From positions 10,815 through 74,814 of the forward strand of contig DATGCX010000027.1 of assembly GCA_035311445.1 (NCBI GenBank): 64,000 nucleotides of DNA, given 5' to 3'. Below are positions 46,238-54,472 of the stretch, one piece after another (the stretch's first letter is position 1; each line of letters opens with the position of its first letter). A program made the translations under genes and the position numbers. Below the pieces are notes generated by a model that had not been told where the DNA came from, made no database searches, and was given only the letters and a program-made list of their open reading frames with translations. This stretch comes from JAJPKK01 sp035311445 (GTDB lineage: Bacteria > Pseudomonadota > Alphaproteobacteria > Rhizobiales > Xanthobacteraceae).

Positions 46238-47518
46238 TCATCCGGCTTCTGTGGTCAGCACACGACCTTTGGTTTCTGGGAGCAGCAACGCTGCAATGAC
46301 CAGGAGACCGTACGCGATCAGGGCGAATACTCCCATCGATTGCCCAAGTGGCAGAACCGCGCTGAGCAGACCAACAAACCACGGGTTCAAAGCGGCAATG
46401 CCGCGCCCGAAATTGTAGGCGAAGCCTTGGCCGGAGCCGCGCATCCGGGTTGGGAACAATTCGGTCAGGAACGGGCCCATACCGGAGAAAACCCCAGAGG
46501 CGAAAAAGCCGAGCGGGAATCCAAGCACCAGCATCATGGCGTCGTTCACCGGGATCTGAGTGTAGGCGATCACGATGACGATCGAGCACACCGCAAACAG
46601 GATGAAATTCGAGCGCCGCCCGATACGGTCATTGAGCCAGGCGCTAACCAGGTAGCCGATCAACGAGCCGACGATGATGACGGCGAGATAGCCGCCGCTT
46701 CCCAGTACTGTGAGATTGCGTTCGTCGCGCAGGAACCTCGGCAGCCAGGTGGTAATCGCGTAATAACCGCCCTGAGCGCCGGTCGACAACAGGCAGGTGA
46801 AAATTGTGGTCTTCAGCATGGCGGGCGAGAAGATTTCGAGGAAGTCCGCTGTCTTGCCGGCCGTCGCGAGGTTTTGCCGCGTTTGCGCGAACACCGGCGG
46901 TTCATCGACGAACCGCCGCACAAAGAACACCAGCACCGCCGGCGTCAGGCCAACCCAGAACAGCGCACGCCACGCGACCTCTTGGGAAAACACGCTGAAC
47001 AACAGCGTCGCCATCAGGGCGGCGATACCCCAGCCGGCTGCCCAGCCGCTTTGCATGGCCCCCACCGCTTTGCCACGGTGCTCGGAGCGGATTACCTCAC
47101 CGACCAGCACTGCGGCTGCCGCCCATTCGCCGCCAAAGCCGAGGCCCATGAGTGCGCGGAAGATGAAAAGCTCGGCGTAGCTTTGTGCAAAGCCGCACAG
47201 GAACGTAAACGCCGCAAACCACGCGATCGTGATCTGCAGCGTGCGCACGCGGCCGAAACGATCCGACAGCGCGCCCGCGAACCAACCACCGAATGCCGAG
47301 GTCAGCAATGTTGCCGTGCCGATGAGCCCGACATCCGCATTGGTGATTGCGAAGCTCGCGATGATCGCCGGGATGGCAAAACTGAACATCTGTACGTCCA
47401 TGGCGTCCAGAATCCAACCGCCGATGCAGGCCCAGAACGTGTTTTTCTCCCGAGCGCTCATCTCCGAATACCAGGTGGTCGGATGATGATCGCTCCTCGC
47501 TGTCGCTTGTACGGTCAT
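46238..47518 (-). CDS. MFS transporter (sialate/aromatic-acid-like carrier family)
   Basis: 426 residues from the ATG at 47516-47518 (GGGAGG 5 nt upstream). About twelve membrane segments; the MFS signature GALSDRFGRVRTLQ follows TM2 and GFGGEWAAAAVLVGE is in TM4. The Asp-Arg-rich loop and overall pattern resemble the acid-proton symporters (AAHS type). It lies 54 bp after the DUF1445 gene and 6 bp before the LysR gene. It probably imports the compound opened by the oxoprolinase. Confidence 0.88.
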   Translation of the reverse strand: MTVQATARSDHHPTTWYSEMSAREKNTFWACIGGWILDAMDVQMFSFAIPAIIASFAITNADVGLIGTATLLTSAFGGWFAGALSDRFGRVRTLQITIAWFAAFTFLCGFAQSYAELFIFRALMGLGFGGEWAAAAVLVGEVIRSEHRGKAVGAMQSGWAAGWGIAALMATLLFSVFSQEVAWRALFWVGLTPAVLVFFVRRFVDEPPVFAQTRQNLATAGKTADFLEIFSPAMLKTTIFTCLLSTGAQGGYYAITTWLPRFLRDERNLTVLGSGGYLAVIIVGSLIGYLVSAWLNDRIGRRSNFILFAVCSIVIVIAYTQIPVNDAMMLVLGFPLGFFASGVFSGMGPFLTELFPTRMRGSGQGFAYNFGRGIAALNPWFVGLLSAVLPLGQSMGVFALIAYGLLVIAALLLPETKGRVLTTEAG

Positions 47519-47572
47519 ATTGTCCTCCCCCAGTGATTCGACGTGCATCGGCGTCGTTTATTTGTCGGGAAG

Positions 47573-48382
47573 TCAAAACAACGACAATTGATTGTTCTTC
47601 AGATCAGTCACCAGCATGCAGCCGGGAGCATGCGTGATCGCGAACGGTGGCTTGGCGGCCGCGATCGCCGCCTGCGGGGTGACGCCGCACGCCCAGAACA
47701 CCGGCAGCTCTCCGGCTTCGATCGGAACGGCATCGCCGTAGTCGGGCTCGCCGAGATCCTCGATTCCGATGGCTTCCGGAAAACCGATATGCACCGGCGC
47801 ACCATGCACAGCTGGTAGCCGTGTGGTCACCTGAATTGCGCGGATTGCGTCGGCCGGCTTCATTGGGCGCATCGATACCACTAGCGGTCCGTGAAAGCGG
47901 CCGGCAGATTGCGTGGCGATGCCGGTACGGTACATCGGAACATTGCATCCGCGTGCAAGATGACGGATGGGAATGTCGTTCTGCAGCAACGCCTCTTCAA
48001 ATGAGAACGAACAACCGATGACGAAACTGACGAGGTCGTCGCGCCAGACTGAGATCAGGTCGGTCGGCGAGGTAACGAGCTTGCCGTGCTCCCACACGCG
48101 ATAGCGGGGAAGGTCCGTGCGGACGTCAAGGCCGGCGCCGAGCGCCGGCAAGGCCGGGCTTCCGGCATCCGCCACCCCGAGCAGTGGACACGGCTTGGGG
48201 TTGGCCTGGCAGAAACGCAGGAACTCCGCAGCCCAGTCGCCCGGCAATATGGCGAGATTGCCCTGTACGCATCCTGGTGCAAGCCCAGCAGTGGGGCCAT
48301 CGAACCGGCCGGACCGGCATTCGCGTCGGACATCGACGCCGGTTGACATCTGGATTGGGGCCGCAAGATCACTGGATGGCAT
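47573..48382 (-). CDS. DUF1445 family putative hydro-lyase / D-glutamate-cyclase-like protein
   Basis: 269 residues, normal length. The DUF1445 core is clear: RSGRFDGPTAGLAPGCVQGN at the start, CPLLGVADAGSPALPALGAG, DLVSFVIGCSFSFEEALL, RFHGPLVVSMRPMKPADAI and HIGFPEAIGIEDLGEPDYGD with the closing VFWACGVTPQAAI. In eukaryotes a protein with this domain turns D-glutamate into 5-oxo-D-proline, and bacterial YcsI sits with oxoprolinase genes. It is the first gene of the operon that ends with the HyuA-HyuB fusion. Confidence 0.85.
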   Translation of the reverse strand: MPSSDLAAPIQMSTGVDVRRECRSGRFDGPTAGLAPGCVQGNLAILPGDWAAEFLRFCQANPKPCPLLGVADAGSPALPALGAGLDVRTDLPRYRVWEHGKLVTSPTDLISVWRDDLVSFVIGCSFSFEEALLQNDIPIRHLARGCNVPMYRTGIATQSAGRFHGPLVVSMRPMKPADAIRAIQVTTRLPAVHGAPVHIGFPEAIGIEDLGEPDYGDAVPIEAGELPVFWACGVTPQAAIAAAKPPFAITHAPGCMLVTDLKNNQLSLF

Positions 48383-48484
48383 TGGGTTGACGCTCCTCTT
48401 TGCTGGCCGCCCACCCGGGTATCATCTTCTCCGATCGTGATCTTTGCCAATCGTGGTTTTTTGGGTTTCGATAAGCTCACCTTA

Positions 48485-48583
48485 TCAGGTACCGCACGGG
48501 CCTCGTTCCTGCCTGAACGGCGGTGTGGGCACATCCATGTACGTGCCGCCGCGATCGATCCAGCATTCCTGAGAATTTGCCAT
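48485..48583 (-). pseudogene. Remnant of a second HyuA/oxoprolinase N-terminus
   Basis: From an ATG at 48581-48583 the minus strand reads MANSQECWIDRGGTYMDV, then a stop after 32 codons. The WIDRGGT-x-x-DV block is the HyuA N-terminal phosphate-binding motif, as in the intact gene (FWIDRGGTFTDV). Only this scrap is left. It lies just upstream of the intact operon and next to the DUF1445 remnant. Confidence 0.6.
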
Positions 48584-48664
48584 CGCTGTCCAGCCTCAAC
48601 AACGTCGGTGCGGGCGACTCACCTCTCCAATATCGTCGTCCGGCTTGGTGATCCGGTAACCCGC

Positions 48665-49037
48665 CGAACATCAATGTTTCCATGTATCGCACCAATGTGC
48701 GGACGACTCCGGCGGGTCGGTTTCACGGACCTCTTGTGGTGTCTATGCGGCCGTTCAAGCCGGCGGACGCCATCCGGGCTGTGCAGATCACATCACGGCT
48801 GCCCACCGTGCACGGCGCGCCTGTGCACATCGGATTTCCGGAAGCTATTGGCATTCGGGATCTTGCCAGGCCGGACTTTGGCGATGCGGTGCCGATCGAA
48901 CCCGGCCCGTGTTCTGGGCCTGTGGCGTGACGCCACAAGCCGCCATCGCGGCCGCCCGCCCTCCTTTCGCCATCACACACGCGCCCGGCCGCATGCTGGT
49001 GACCGATCTCAAGAACGCCCAATTCGCGGCGATCTGA
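48665..49037 (+). pseudogene. Truncated, frameshifted second copy of the DUF1445 gene
   Basis: The plus strand reads MYRTNVRTTPAGRFHGPL then VVSMRPFKPADAIRAVQI and HIGFPEAIGIRDLARPDFGD, clearly paralogous to the intact DUF1445 protein. A frameshift after PIEPG breaks it; the next frame continues VFWACGVTPQAAIAAARPPF to the stop at 49035-49037. The N-terminal half is missing. It is in inverted orientation relative to the intact gene at 47573-48382. Confidence 0.8.
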
Positions 49038-49507
49038 GGGATGTTCTTTGACACTGTGGGCTTCACGCCAAAGATGTATCGCGGCGACCTCCGAAGTGCA
49101 TCGTCGCCGCTTCAAACCATGCGACAGGGTGGTCCGTTAACACCCAGCGAGCGCGCCAACGGCCTGCGGTTCTTACCGATTTTTTTCTCCAGATTGAATT
49201 AATGGGAACCGTCAGCACTCGTGCGTCTAAAATTATTTGATGATGTTTAGAATTATCGTTCTTGCGATAACACGCATCGCGTGTGCATCTTCCTGGTAAG
49301 AACTGTTATCGCTCGCATTTGTGCAGCGCACGCCTACTTTAGCAAAATCTTGGTGTTGCCCAGCGAATGGCCGCGAATAGCCGCGGCCCGGACGATATGT
49401 AGAGCTAACGCGTTAAACCGGCAGAGGGCCATATGGGGCTTGGGCAATCCTCGTGGTTCCGGATTTGGAATTTTGGCAGTGCCCGACCTTGGGTGCAGGG
49501 GGGTGCA
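49038..49507. other. Intergenic stretch, partly AT-rich, no gene seen
   Basis: About 470 bp between the DUF1445 remnant and the next small gene. The part around 49180-49330 is AT-rich and likely holds a promoter. No frame with a recognisable product. Confidence 0.4.
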
Positions 49508-49801
49508 ATGACGTTTGAATTGGCCATCATCAGTGTTCTGGCAGGCATTACCCTCGGTCTGCGGTACAGGGTTTTGATCCTTGTCCCTGCGGTTATCATT
49601 GCAATGATATTTGCGGTGATCGTCGGAGTTGCGCACGCCGATCGCTTCTGGTCCATCGTCCTGGCGATGGTGATATTCGGGACCGCCGTTCAAATTGGTT
49701 ATCTGGCTGGTGTCGTGTTGCGCGTCGCAATCGAATCAATTTGCGCATCCAGCATCGGGGGCCGCAATCCCGAAATCAACTCTGAAGCTGGCCGTACCTA
49801 G
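49508..49801 (+). CDS. Small membrane protein, hypothetical
   Basis: 97 residues from the ATG at 49508. Three hydrophobic segments cover most of it (FELAIISVLAGITLGL; VLILVPAVIIAMIFAVIVG; SIVLAMVIFGTAVQIGYLAG) and a short polar tail follows. No domain was recognised; proteins of this size and pattern are common and uncharacterised in this order. It is convergent with tctA, and a REP-like hairpin lies between. Confidence 0.55.
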   Translation: MTFELAIISVLAGITLGLRYRVLILVPAVIIAMIFAVIVGVAHADRFWSIVLAMVIFGTAVQIGYLAGVVLRVAIESICASSIGGRNPEINSEAGRT

Positions 49802-49836
49802 AGCCAATTCCGGTCAAGTTGGAGCACCTTCGAGTC

Positions 49837-49859
49837 GTGGCCGGGCTCGTCCCGGCCAC
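49837..49859. repeat. Palindromic REP-like hairpin downstream of the small membrane protein
   Basis: GTGGCCGGG-CTCGT-CCCGGCCAC, perfect 9-bp arms. It lies between two convergent genes, a usual place for such elements, and shares its core with the hairpin at 40649. Confidence 0.7.
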
Positions 49860-49953
49860 CTCAATTGTTGATGCTCCGTGCTCAAGAATTCGTCGTCGCC
49901 GTAACAAGCCGGGCGACGACGCCTTAAAATGAAGCTTGTCCCTCGCTTGCCAT

Positions 49954-51483
49954 CTATTGCGCGGCCTCGCCGGCTTCCACTTCAGCGAGCTTGGTGCGCC
50001 AGTCGGCGCGCTTGCGAATGAGGGCGAGGAGCGACAGCAACAGGAGCACCGCCGCAACCAGGAACAGTGCCAGCGCGATCGGGCGCGTGAAGAAGATCGT
50101 CCAATAGCCGTTTGACATGATGAGCGATTGGCGCAGGCTCAATTCGAAAGTTGGTGAGATCACGAGACCGAGTACGAGCGGTGCTGGGTCAAGACCGAGC
50201 TTGCGCAGGAAATAGCCGAGCACGCCCATGATCAGCATGATCCACACGTCGACAATCGAATTGTTCACCGTATAGACGCCGATCACGCAGAACATGATCA
50301 CCAGCGGATAAAGATAGCTGTAGGGAATCCGCAGCACGTTGACGAACAGACCGACCAGCGGCAGGTTGAGCAGGAGCAGCAGGACGTTGCCCACATACAT
50401 GGAGGCGACGAAGCCCCAGAAGATGTCCGGGTGCTCGTTGACAAGTTGCGGGCCCGGCTGCACCCCATGGACAATTAGTGCTGCCATCAGCACTGCGGTT
50501 ACCGGGCCGGTCGGCAGACCGAGTGCCAGCATTGGCACAAATGCGCCGGTCGAGGCGGAATTATTCGCCGACTCCGGTCCGGCGACGCCCGCCACCGCGC
50601 CCTTGCCAAATTCCTCCGGATGCTTGGAAAGCTTGCGCTCGACCGCGTAGGACAGAAAACTCGAAATGATGTGCGCGGAGCCCGGCGTGAGCCCGATGAG
50701 GAAACCGAGCACACTGCCGCGAGCGATCGGCCACGCCGATTGCCGCCACTCTTGGCGGTTCGGCAAAAGCTCGCGCAGTTTCGGAGCCATCACCTCGCCG
50801 ACCACACTTGCGCTCGGCGTCGAGAGGATTTCACCAAGCCCGAACAAGCCGACCGCGACCGGCACGATGCCGATGCCGTCGCCGAGTTCGGCGATATCGA
50901 ATGAGTAGCGGAAATGCCCGGTGAGATTGTCGATCCCGATCGTCCCCAGCAGCAGCCCGATGGCCGCCATGAGTAATGTGCGTGGCAGCGACGTGGACGA
51001 CATGTAGGCGAGGAAGATGAGGCCGACGACCAGAAGCGCGGTGTATTCGGGGGGGCCGAAGCGCAGTGCGAAAGCCGCAAGCGGCGGGGCGATCGCGGTC
51101 AGCACCACCACTCCAAAAGTGCCTGCGATCCATGATCCGACTGCCGCGATGCACAGTGCCGCGCCGGCGCGGCCCTTGCGGGCCATGGCGTAGCCGTCGA
51201 TGCAGGTCATGACCGAGGAGGCCTCGCCCGGAATCCGCATCAGGATCGAGGTGGTGGAGCCGCCATACTGCGAGCCGTAGTAGATGCCGGCCAGCATGAC
51301 GATCGCCTTGGTGGCGTCGAGCCCGAAAGTGACCGGCAACAGGATGCTGATGCCAGACAGAGGCCCGATGCCCGGCAACACCCCGACCAGTGTGCCGACG
51401 AGGCAGCCGAGAAAGCCGTACCACAGCACGTCCGGCCGCAACGCGACAGAAAATCCGAGCATCAGGCTGTCGAGGGTTTCCAC
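49954..51483 (-). CDS. tctA: Tripartite tricarboxylate transporter large membrane subunit TctA
   Basis: 509 residues, normal TctA length, with about twelve hydrophobic segments. The first TctA block reads LGCLVGTLVGVLPGIGPLSG then YYGSQYGGSTTSILMRIPGE; the second conserved repeat is in the middle (ARGSVLGFLIGLTPGSAHII). It would carry a carboxylate across the inner membrane with sodium or protons, using TctC as receptor. It lies 3 bp after tctB. Confidence 0.93.
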   Translation of the reverse strand: METLDSLMLGFSVALRPDVLWYGFLGCLVGTLVGVLPGIGPLSGISILLPVTFGLDATKAIVMLAGIYYGSQYGGSTTSILMRIPGEASSVMTCIDGYAMARKGRAGAALCIAAVGSWIAGTFGVVVLTAIAPPLAAFALRFGPPEYTALLVVGLIFLAYMSSTSLPRTLLMAAIGLLLGTIGIDNLTGHFRYSFDIAELGDGIGIVPVAVGLFGLGEILSTPSASVVGEVMAPKLRELLPNRQEWRQSAWPIARGSVLGFLIGLTPGSAHIISSFLSYAVERKLSKHPEEFGKGAVAGVAGPESANNSASTGAFVPMLALGLPTGPVTAVLMAALIVHGVQPGPQLVNEHPDIFWGFVASMYVGNVLLLLLNLPLVGLFVNVLRIPYSYLYPLVIMFCVIGVYTVNNSIVDVWIMLIMGVLGYFLRKLGLDPAPLVLGLVISPTFELSLRQSLIMSNGYWTIFFTRPIALALFLVAAVLLLLSLLALIRKRADWRTKLAEVEAGEAAQ

Positions 51484-51486
51484 CGT

Positions 51487-51930
51487 TCAGAACCCCAGAA
51501 CACCCTGCTCGAGCGGCGATTTGAGGATGACGGTGAAAAGCCCGTAGGTCATCAGGCTGATGCCGATGCTGTAGGCTGCGGCAGCGAGCAGGTTCCGGCC
51601 TTCAAGTGCGATCAGGGCGAACAGCATCAGCGACATCGTCACGATGAAACCGAGCGTCGTGTAGAGCGCAACCGCTGCTGCGGTAATCGCCAGCACCCGG
51701 ATCGCGTGGGGCAGGTCGCTCCAGTCGATCTCGGAAAACGGCGCGGTCGTGCCTCCACGTGCGACCAGGATCGCGCCCAACACGATCATCAGGGCGCAAA
51801 CGAGCTTCGGCATCATGCCGGCGCCAGGAAATGCAAGCGTGCCGAACGGCAGGTCGCCGCTCACCGCCAGCACGGCAAGCGCAGCCGCTATAGCGGCGCC
51901 CCCGGCGACATGGTCAGCACGCAGGGTCAT
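51487..51930 (-). CDS. tctB: Tripartite tricarboxylate transporter small membrane subunit TctB
   Basis: 147 residues with four hydrophobic segments (HVAGGAAIAAALAVLAVSGD; LVCALMIVLGAILVARGG; VLAITAAAVALYTTLGFIV; LLAAAAYSIGISLMTYGLFT). Size and pattern match TctB, whose exact role in the complex is unclear. It is 3 bp before tctA and 160 bp after tctC, with a palindromic repeat filling the latter gap. Confidence 0.9.
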   Translation of the reverse strand: MTLRADHVAGGAAIAAALAVLAVSGDLPFGTLAFPGAGMMPKLVCALMIVLGAILVARGGTTAPFSEIDWSDLPHAIRVLAITAAAVALYTTLGFIVTMSLMLFALIALEGRNLLAAAAYSIGISLMTYGLFTVILKSPLEQGVLGF

Positions 51931-51966
51931 GGTGCTCCTAGCTTTCCTACATACCGGGGCTTCTTA

Positions 51967-52088
51967 TCCCTCCCCGTCTTCGGGGAGGGTGGCGCCATAG
52001 GCGCCGGGTGGGGTTGGATGCAGCACGGTCAAGGATTCCCCACCCGGCCGCGCTTCGCGCGTCCACCCTCCCCGAAGACGGGGAGGGA
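51967..52088. repeat. Palindromic repeat between tctC and tctB
   Basis: Two perfect 26-bp arms (TCCCTCCCCGTCTTCGGGGA and its complement at the far end) enclose a GC-rich core with its own inverted parts (CCGGGTGGGG with CCCCACCCGG). It fills the tctC-tctB gap, so it is transcribed within the operon and could affect its mRNA. Confidence 0.85.
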
Positions 52089-52090
52089 TC

Positions 52091-53071
52091 TCACCCCTCG
52101 ACCCGTCCGATCGAGCGGATCGCTTCTTCAACGCGCCTGGCATCGGTGTCCCAGAAGGCGCGAAACTCAGGTTGATCGAGATAATCGACGTCCTGGCCGA
52201 TGTTCGCCATCAACTCCTTGAATTTGGGGGTCATCACTGCGGCGCGGGTGAAGTCACGGATCTTGGTCACGATGGGCTCTGGCGTGCCCTTGGGAGCGAA
52301 CAGGCCGACCCACAGGTAGAACTCGAGGTCATAACCGAGTTCCTTCATGGTCGGTACGTTGGGTAGTGCGTGGGAGCGCTGCGCCCCGAATGAGGCGAGC
52401 GCCCGTGCCTTGCCGCCTTTGATTTGGCCGAGGCAGGCGGCAATCGAGGATACGAGCACCTGCGAATTATTGCCGATCAGCGCGGTGAGTGCCGGGCCGC
52501 CGCCGTTGGTCGGCAGATGGCGCAACTTGATGCCGGTCGCCTTGAGGTAAAGCGCCATCGGCAGATGCAGGGCGCCATAAAGACCGGATGAAGAGAAGAT
52601 GATCTCGTTCGGCCGCTTCATAGCGTCGTCGGTGAATTCCTTCAAAGTCCTGTATGGCGTCTGGTCGTTGACGATCAGCACGCACGGATCGGCAATGAAG
52701 CGCGCAATCGGAATGAAGTCGGCACGGGAAAACTTCGGCTGCCGGCCGAACAGCTTGTCCACCTCGGGAAAGCCCGAAATTGAAACGATGTGTAGCAGCA
52801 GTGTGTAGCCATCGGGCTTCGCGTTAGCGGCGACCTGCGCCCCGACCGCGCCCGCCGCGCCCGCCTTGGTATCGATCACGGCAGGCTGCTTGATGATCGG
52901 CTCAAGCACTGCAGCAAACGGGCGTCCCACCACGTCAGCGGCGCCGCCGGGCGGAAACGGATTGATAAATGTAATCGCGCGGGACGGATAATTGGCGGCG
53001 TCCTGGGCGAAGCTCGCCGTCGGCAGGAGGGTCGCCGCGGCCGAGCCAATGACGAAGCTGCGTCTGTCCAT
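52091..53071 (-). CDS. tctC: Tripartite tricarboxylate transporter receptor TctC (Bug family)
   Basis: 326 residues with a Tat/Sec-type signal (MDRRSFVIGSAAATLLPTAS, then AQDAANYP). The Bug fold is shown by YPSRAITFINPFPPGGAADV, NAKPDGYTLLLHIVSISG, and KEFTDDAMKRPNEIIFSSSG. These proteins bind carboxylates or aromatic acids in the periplasm and deliver them to TctAB. It is the first gene of the tctCBA set. The ligand is unknown. Confidence 0.92.
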   Translation of the reverse strand: MDRRSFVIGSAAATLLPTASFAQDAANYPSRAITFINPFPPGGAADVVGRPFAAVLEPIIKQPAVIDTKAGAAGAVGAQVAANAKPDGYTLLLHIVSISGFPEVDKLFGRQPKFSRADFIPIARFIADPCVLIVNDQTPYRTLKEFTDDAMKRPNEIIFSSSGLYGALHLPMALYLKATGIKLRHLPTNGGGPALTALIGNNSQVLVSSIAACLGQIKGGKARALASFGAQRSHALPNVPTMKELGYDLEFYLWVGLFAPKGTPEPIVTKIRDFTRAAVMTPKFKELMANIGQDVDYLDQPEFRAFWDTDARRVEEAIRSIGRVEG

Positions 53072-53165
53072 GATGGTCTCCCGAAAGATCCGACAGTAGC
53101 CACGAGGGAACTGCCCGGCAACTCGGCGGGTTGCCGCGGCGTAGTTGGGCGAGGATACGGCAACC

Positions 53166-53534
53166 CTATGAGCTTGACGGCATCAGCGTGCCCGGATGGA
53201 ACCTGATGGCCGCCCAGACGGCGAGTACAACAAAGATCACGAGCGCAGCACCCTGCGCCGCAGCGAACGGCGGCTCTGAGCCTGTCGGAGCCAGGGCGGT
53301 CAAGGGCGGGACATGCTTGAATGCCTGCACGATCCCGACGAAAACATCAAAATAGAGGCTGACGACGACGCCGACCACGTAGATCGGTCGCCACGCTCCC
53401 GACAGGTCGAAACCATAGTAGGCGAGCATGGTGAGCGCCAGCACCACGATCGCCAGTGCCGCAACTCCGTGGGACGGTAGGACTGGAAACTTGAAATCTG
53501 GGGAAATGCTGCAGGTGGTGAAGCGGCATGGCAT
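53166..53534 (-). CDS. Hypothetical membrane protein upstream of tctC
   Basis: 122 residues, with three hydrophobic segments (LPSHGVAALAIVVLALTMLA; PIYVVGVVVSLYFDVFVGIV; QGAALVIFVVLAVWAAIRFH). The N-terminus (MPCRFTTCSISPDF) does not look like a normal membrane start, so the gene may have lost a helix; an upstream frame to 53589 is different and unconvincing. It precedes tctC by 94 bp on the same strand. Function unknown. Confidence 0.55.
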   Translation of the reverse strand: MPCRFTTCSISPDFKFPVLPSHGVAALAIVVLALTMLAYYGFDLSGAWRPIYVVGVVVSLYFDVFVGIVQAFKHVPPLTALAPTGSEPPFAAAQGAALVIFVVLAVWAAIRFHPGTLMPSSS

Positions 53535-53662
53535 TGCTCCTCAGTGATCCGGATCGCGCCTTCTGCGTTAGGTTAGTCCACGTTAACACAAATCCGCGTT
53601 TCCGATTTTGCCTAACAAATTTGATCCGCTTAGAGCATTTTCCGATAACGTTGAGCGAGTGT

Positions 53663-53693
53663 CTTCACCTCTCCCCGGAGGGGAGAAGTGAAG
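53663..53693. repeat. Short inverted repeat
   Basis: CTTCACCTCTCCCC and GGGGAGAAGTGAAG surround GGA, with one mismatch. It matches the arm of the larger palindromic repeats and may be a short relative. Confidence 0.55.
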
Positions 53694-53802
53694 GGCAACG
53701 GGGCAACGTCTTCGATTCAACCATATCGAAATCTGCTCTAAGTTCGTCCAACGGCGCCGCTAAGCCCAGTTGGCGCAGGAATTGGACGCATGAGGAGGTT
53801 GC

Positions 53803-54138
53803 ATGCCCGCCTATTGGGTGGCGCGTTCGCGCATCATCGATCCGATCGAATACAAGAAGTATACCGATCGCATCCCCGCCATCTTCGCCAAATATGGCGG
53901 CCGCGTGCTCGCCCGCGGCGGGCGCTTCCAGATCATGGAGGGGCCCGAAAAATTCCATCGCTTCGTGGTGGTGGAATTCGACACCTTGGAGCGGGGCGTC
54001 GCGTGCTTTCAATCGTCTGAGTACGAAGAAGCTGCCGCATTCCGCCGCAACGGGGCGGGGGAGGTCGAGACCATCGTGGTGGAAGGCGGCGATGCCACGG
54101 CCCCGTCTCTACCCTCGCCCGCAAGCGGGCGAGGGTAA
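53803..54138 (+). CDS. DUF1330 family protein with a repeat-derived C-terminus
   Basis: 111 residues. The DUF1330 pattern is clear: AYWVARSRIIDPIEYKKYTD, FAKYGGRVLARGGRFQIMEG and RFVVVEFDTLERGVACFQSS. Relatives are about 95-100 residues; the last ~12 (APSLPSPASGRG) come from the palindromic repeat that begins at about 54105. The family is a small ferredoxin-like fold of unknown function. It is 269 bp from the next neighbour upstream and precedes the repeat-rich gap before the liv SBP. Confidence 0.8.
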   Translation: MPAYWVARSRIIDPIEYKKYTDRIPAIFAKYGGRVLARGGRFQIMEGPEKFHRFVVVEFDTLERGVACFQSSEYEEAAAFRRNGAGEVETIVVEGGDATAPSLPSPASGRG

Positions 54139-54345
54139 GGAGGGGGCTGCGTCGATTAGTCGAGCCGCGAAACTCCCTCCTCCCTTGTGGGGGAGGGTCG
54201 GGGAGTTGTGGCATCGATAGACCCCATTCTACGCCCCCAAACCCCGCCCCCCCTCCAGCCCCCTCCCCACAAGGGGCCCACAAAGGGAGGGGAGCCGCTA
54301 CCGGCGCTGTTACAGCTAAAGTTAGCGCCTCACGGGACAAGCCCC
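54105..54345. repeat. Composite palindromic repeat with a conserved tail
   Basis: GC-rich inverted arms (CCCTCCTCCCTTGTGGGGGAG-like near 54175; CCCTCCCCACAAGGGG near 54260) are followed by GGGAGCCGCTACCGGCGCTG and TTACAGCTAAAGTTAGCG. The same tail occurs on the minus strand at about 59960-60010, showing that the element is larger than the hairpins. Confidence 0.7.
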
Positions 54346-54472
54346 GGCCACGACTCGAGAGATGCCGGGTGCTTCAACATGACCGGAATCCACTGTGGCG
54401 CGCAGCTTTCGAATGGCCCTAATATGCCGTGAACACAACGCCATTTGCGAACAGTTCAACGGAGGAAACGAC

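Noticed and set aside
46040..47536. 498-codon open frame on the plus strand
   Set aside because: Antisense to the MFS transporter gene and of biased composition.
51960..52090. CRISPR-like array suggested by repeated GC-rich units
   Set aside because: The units are inverted arms of one palindrome, not direct repeats with equal spacers, and no cas gene is present.
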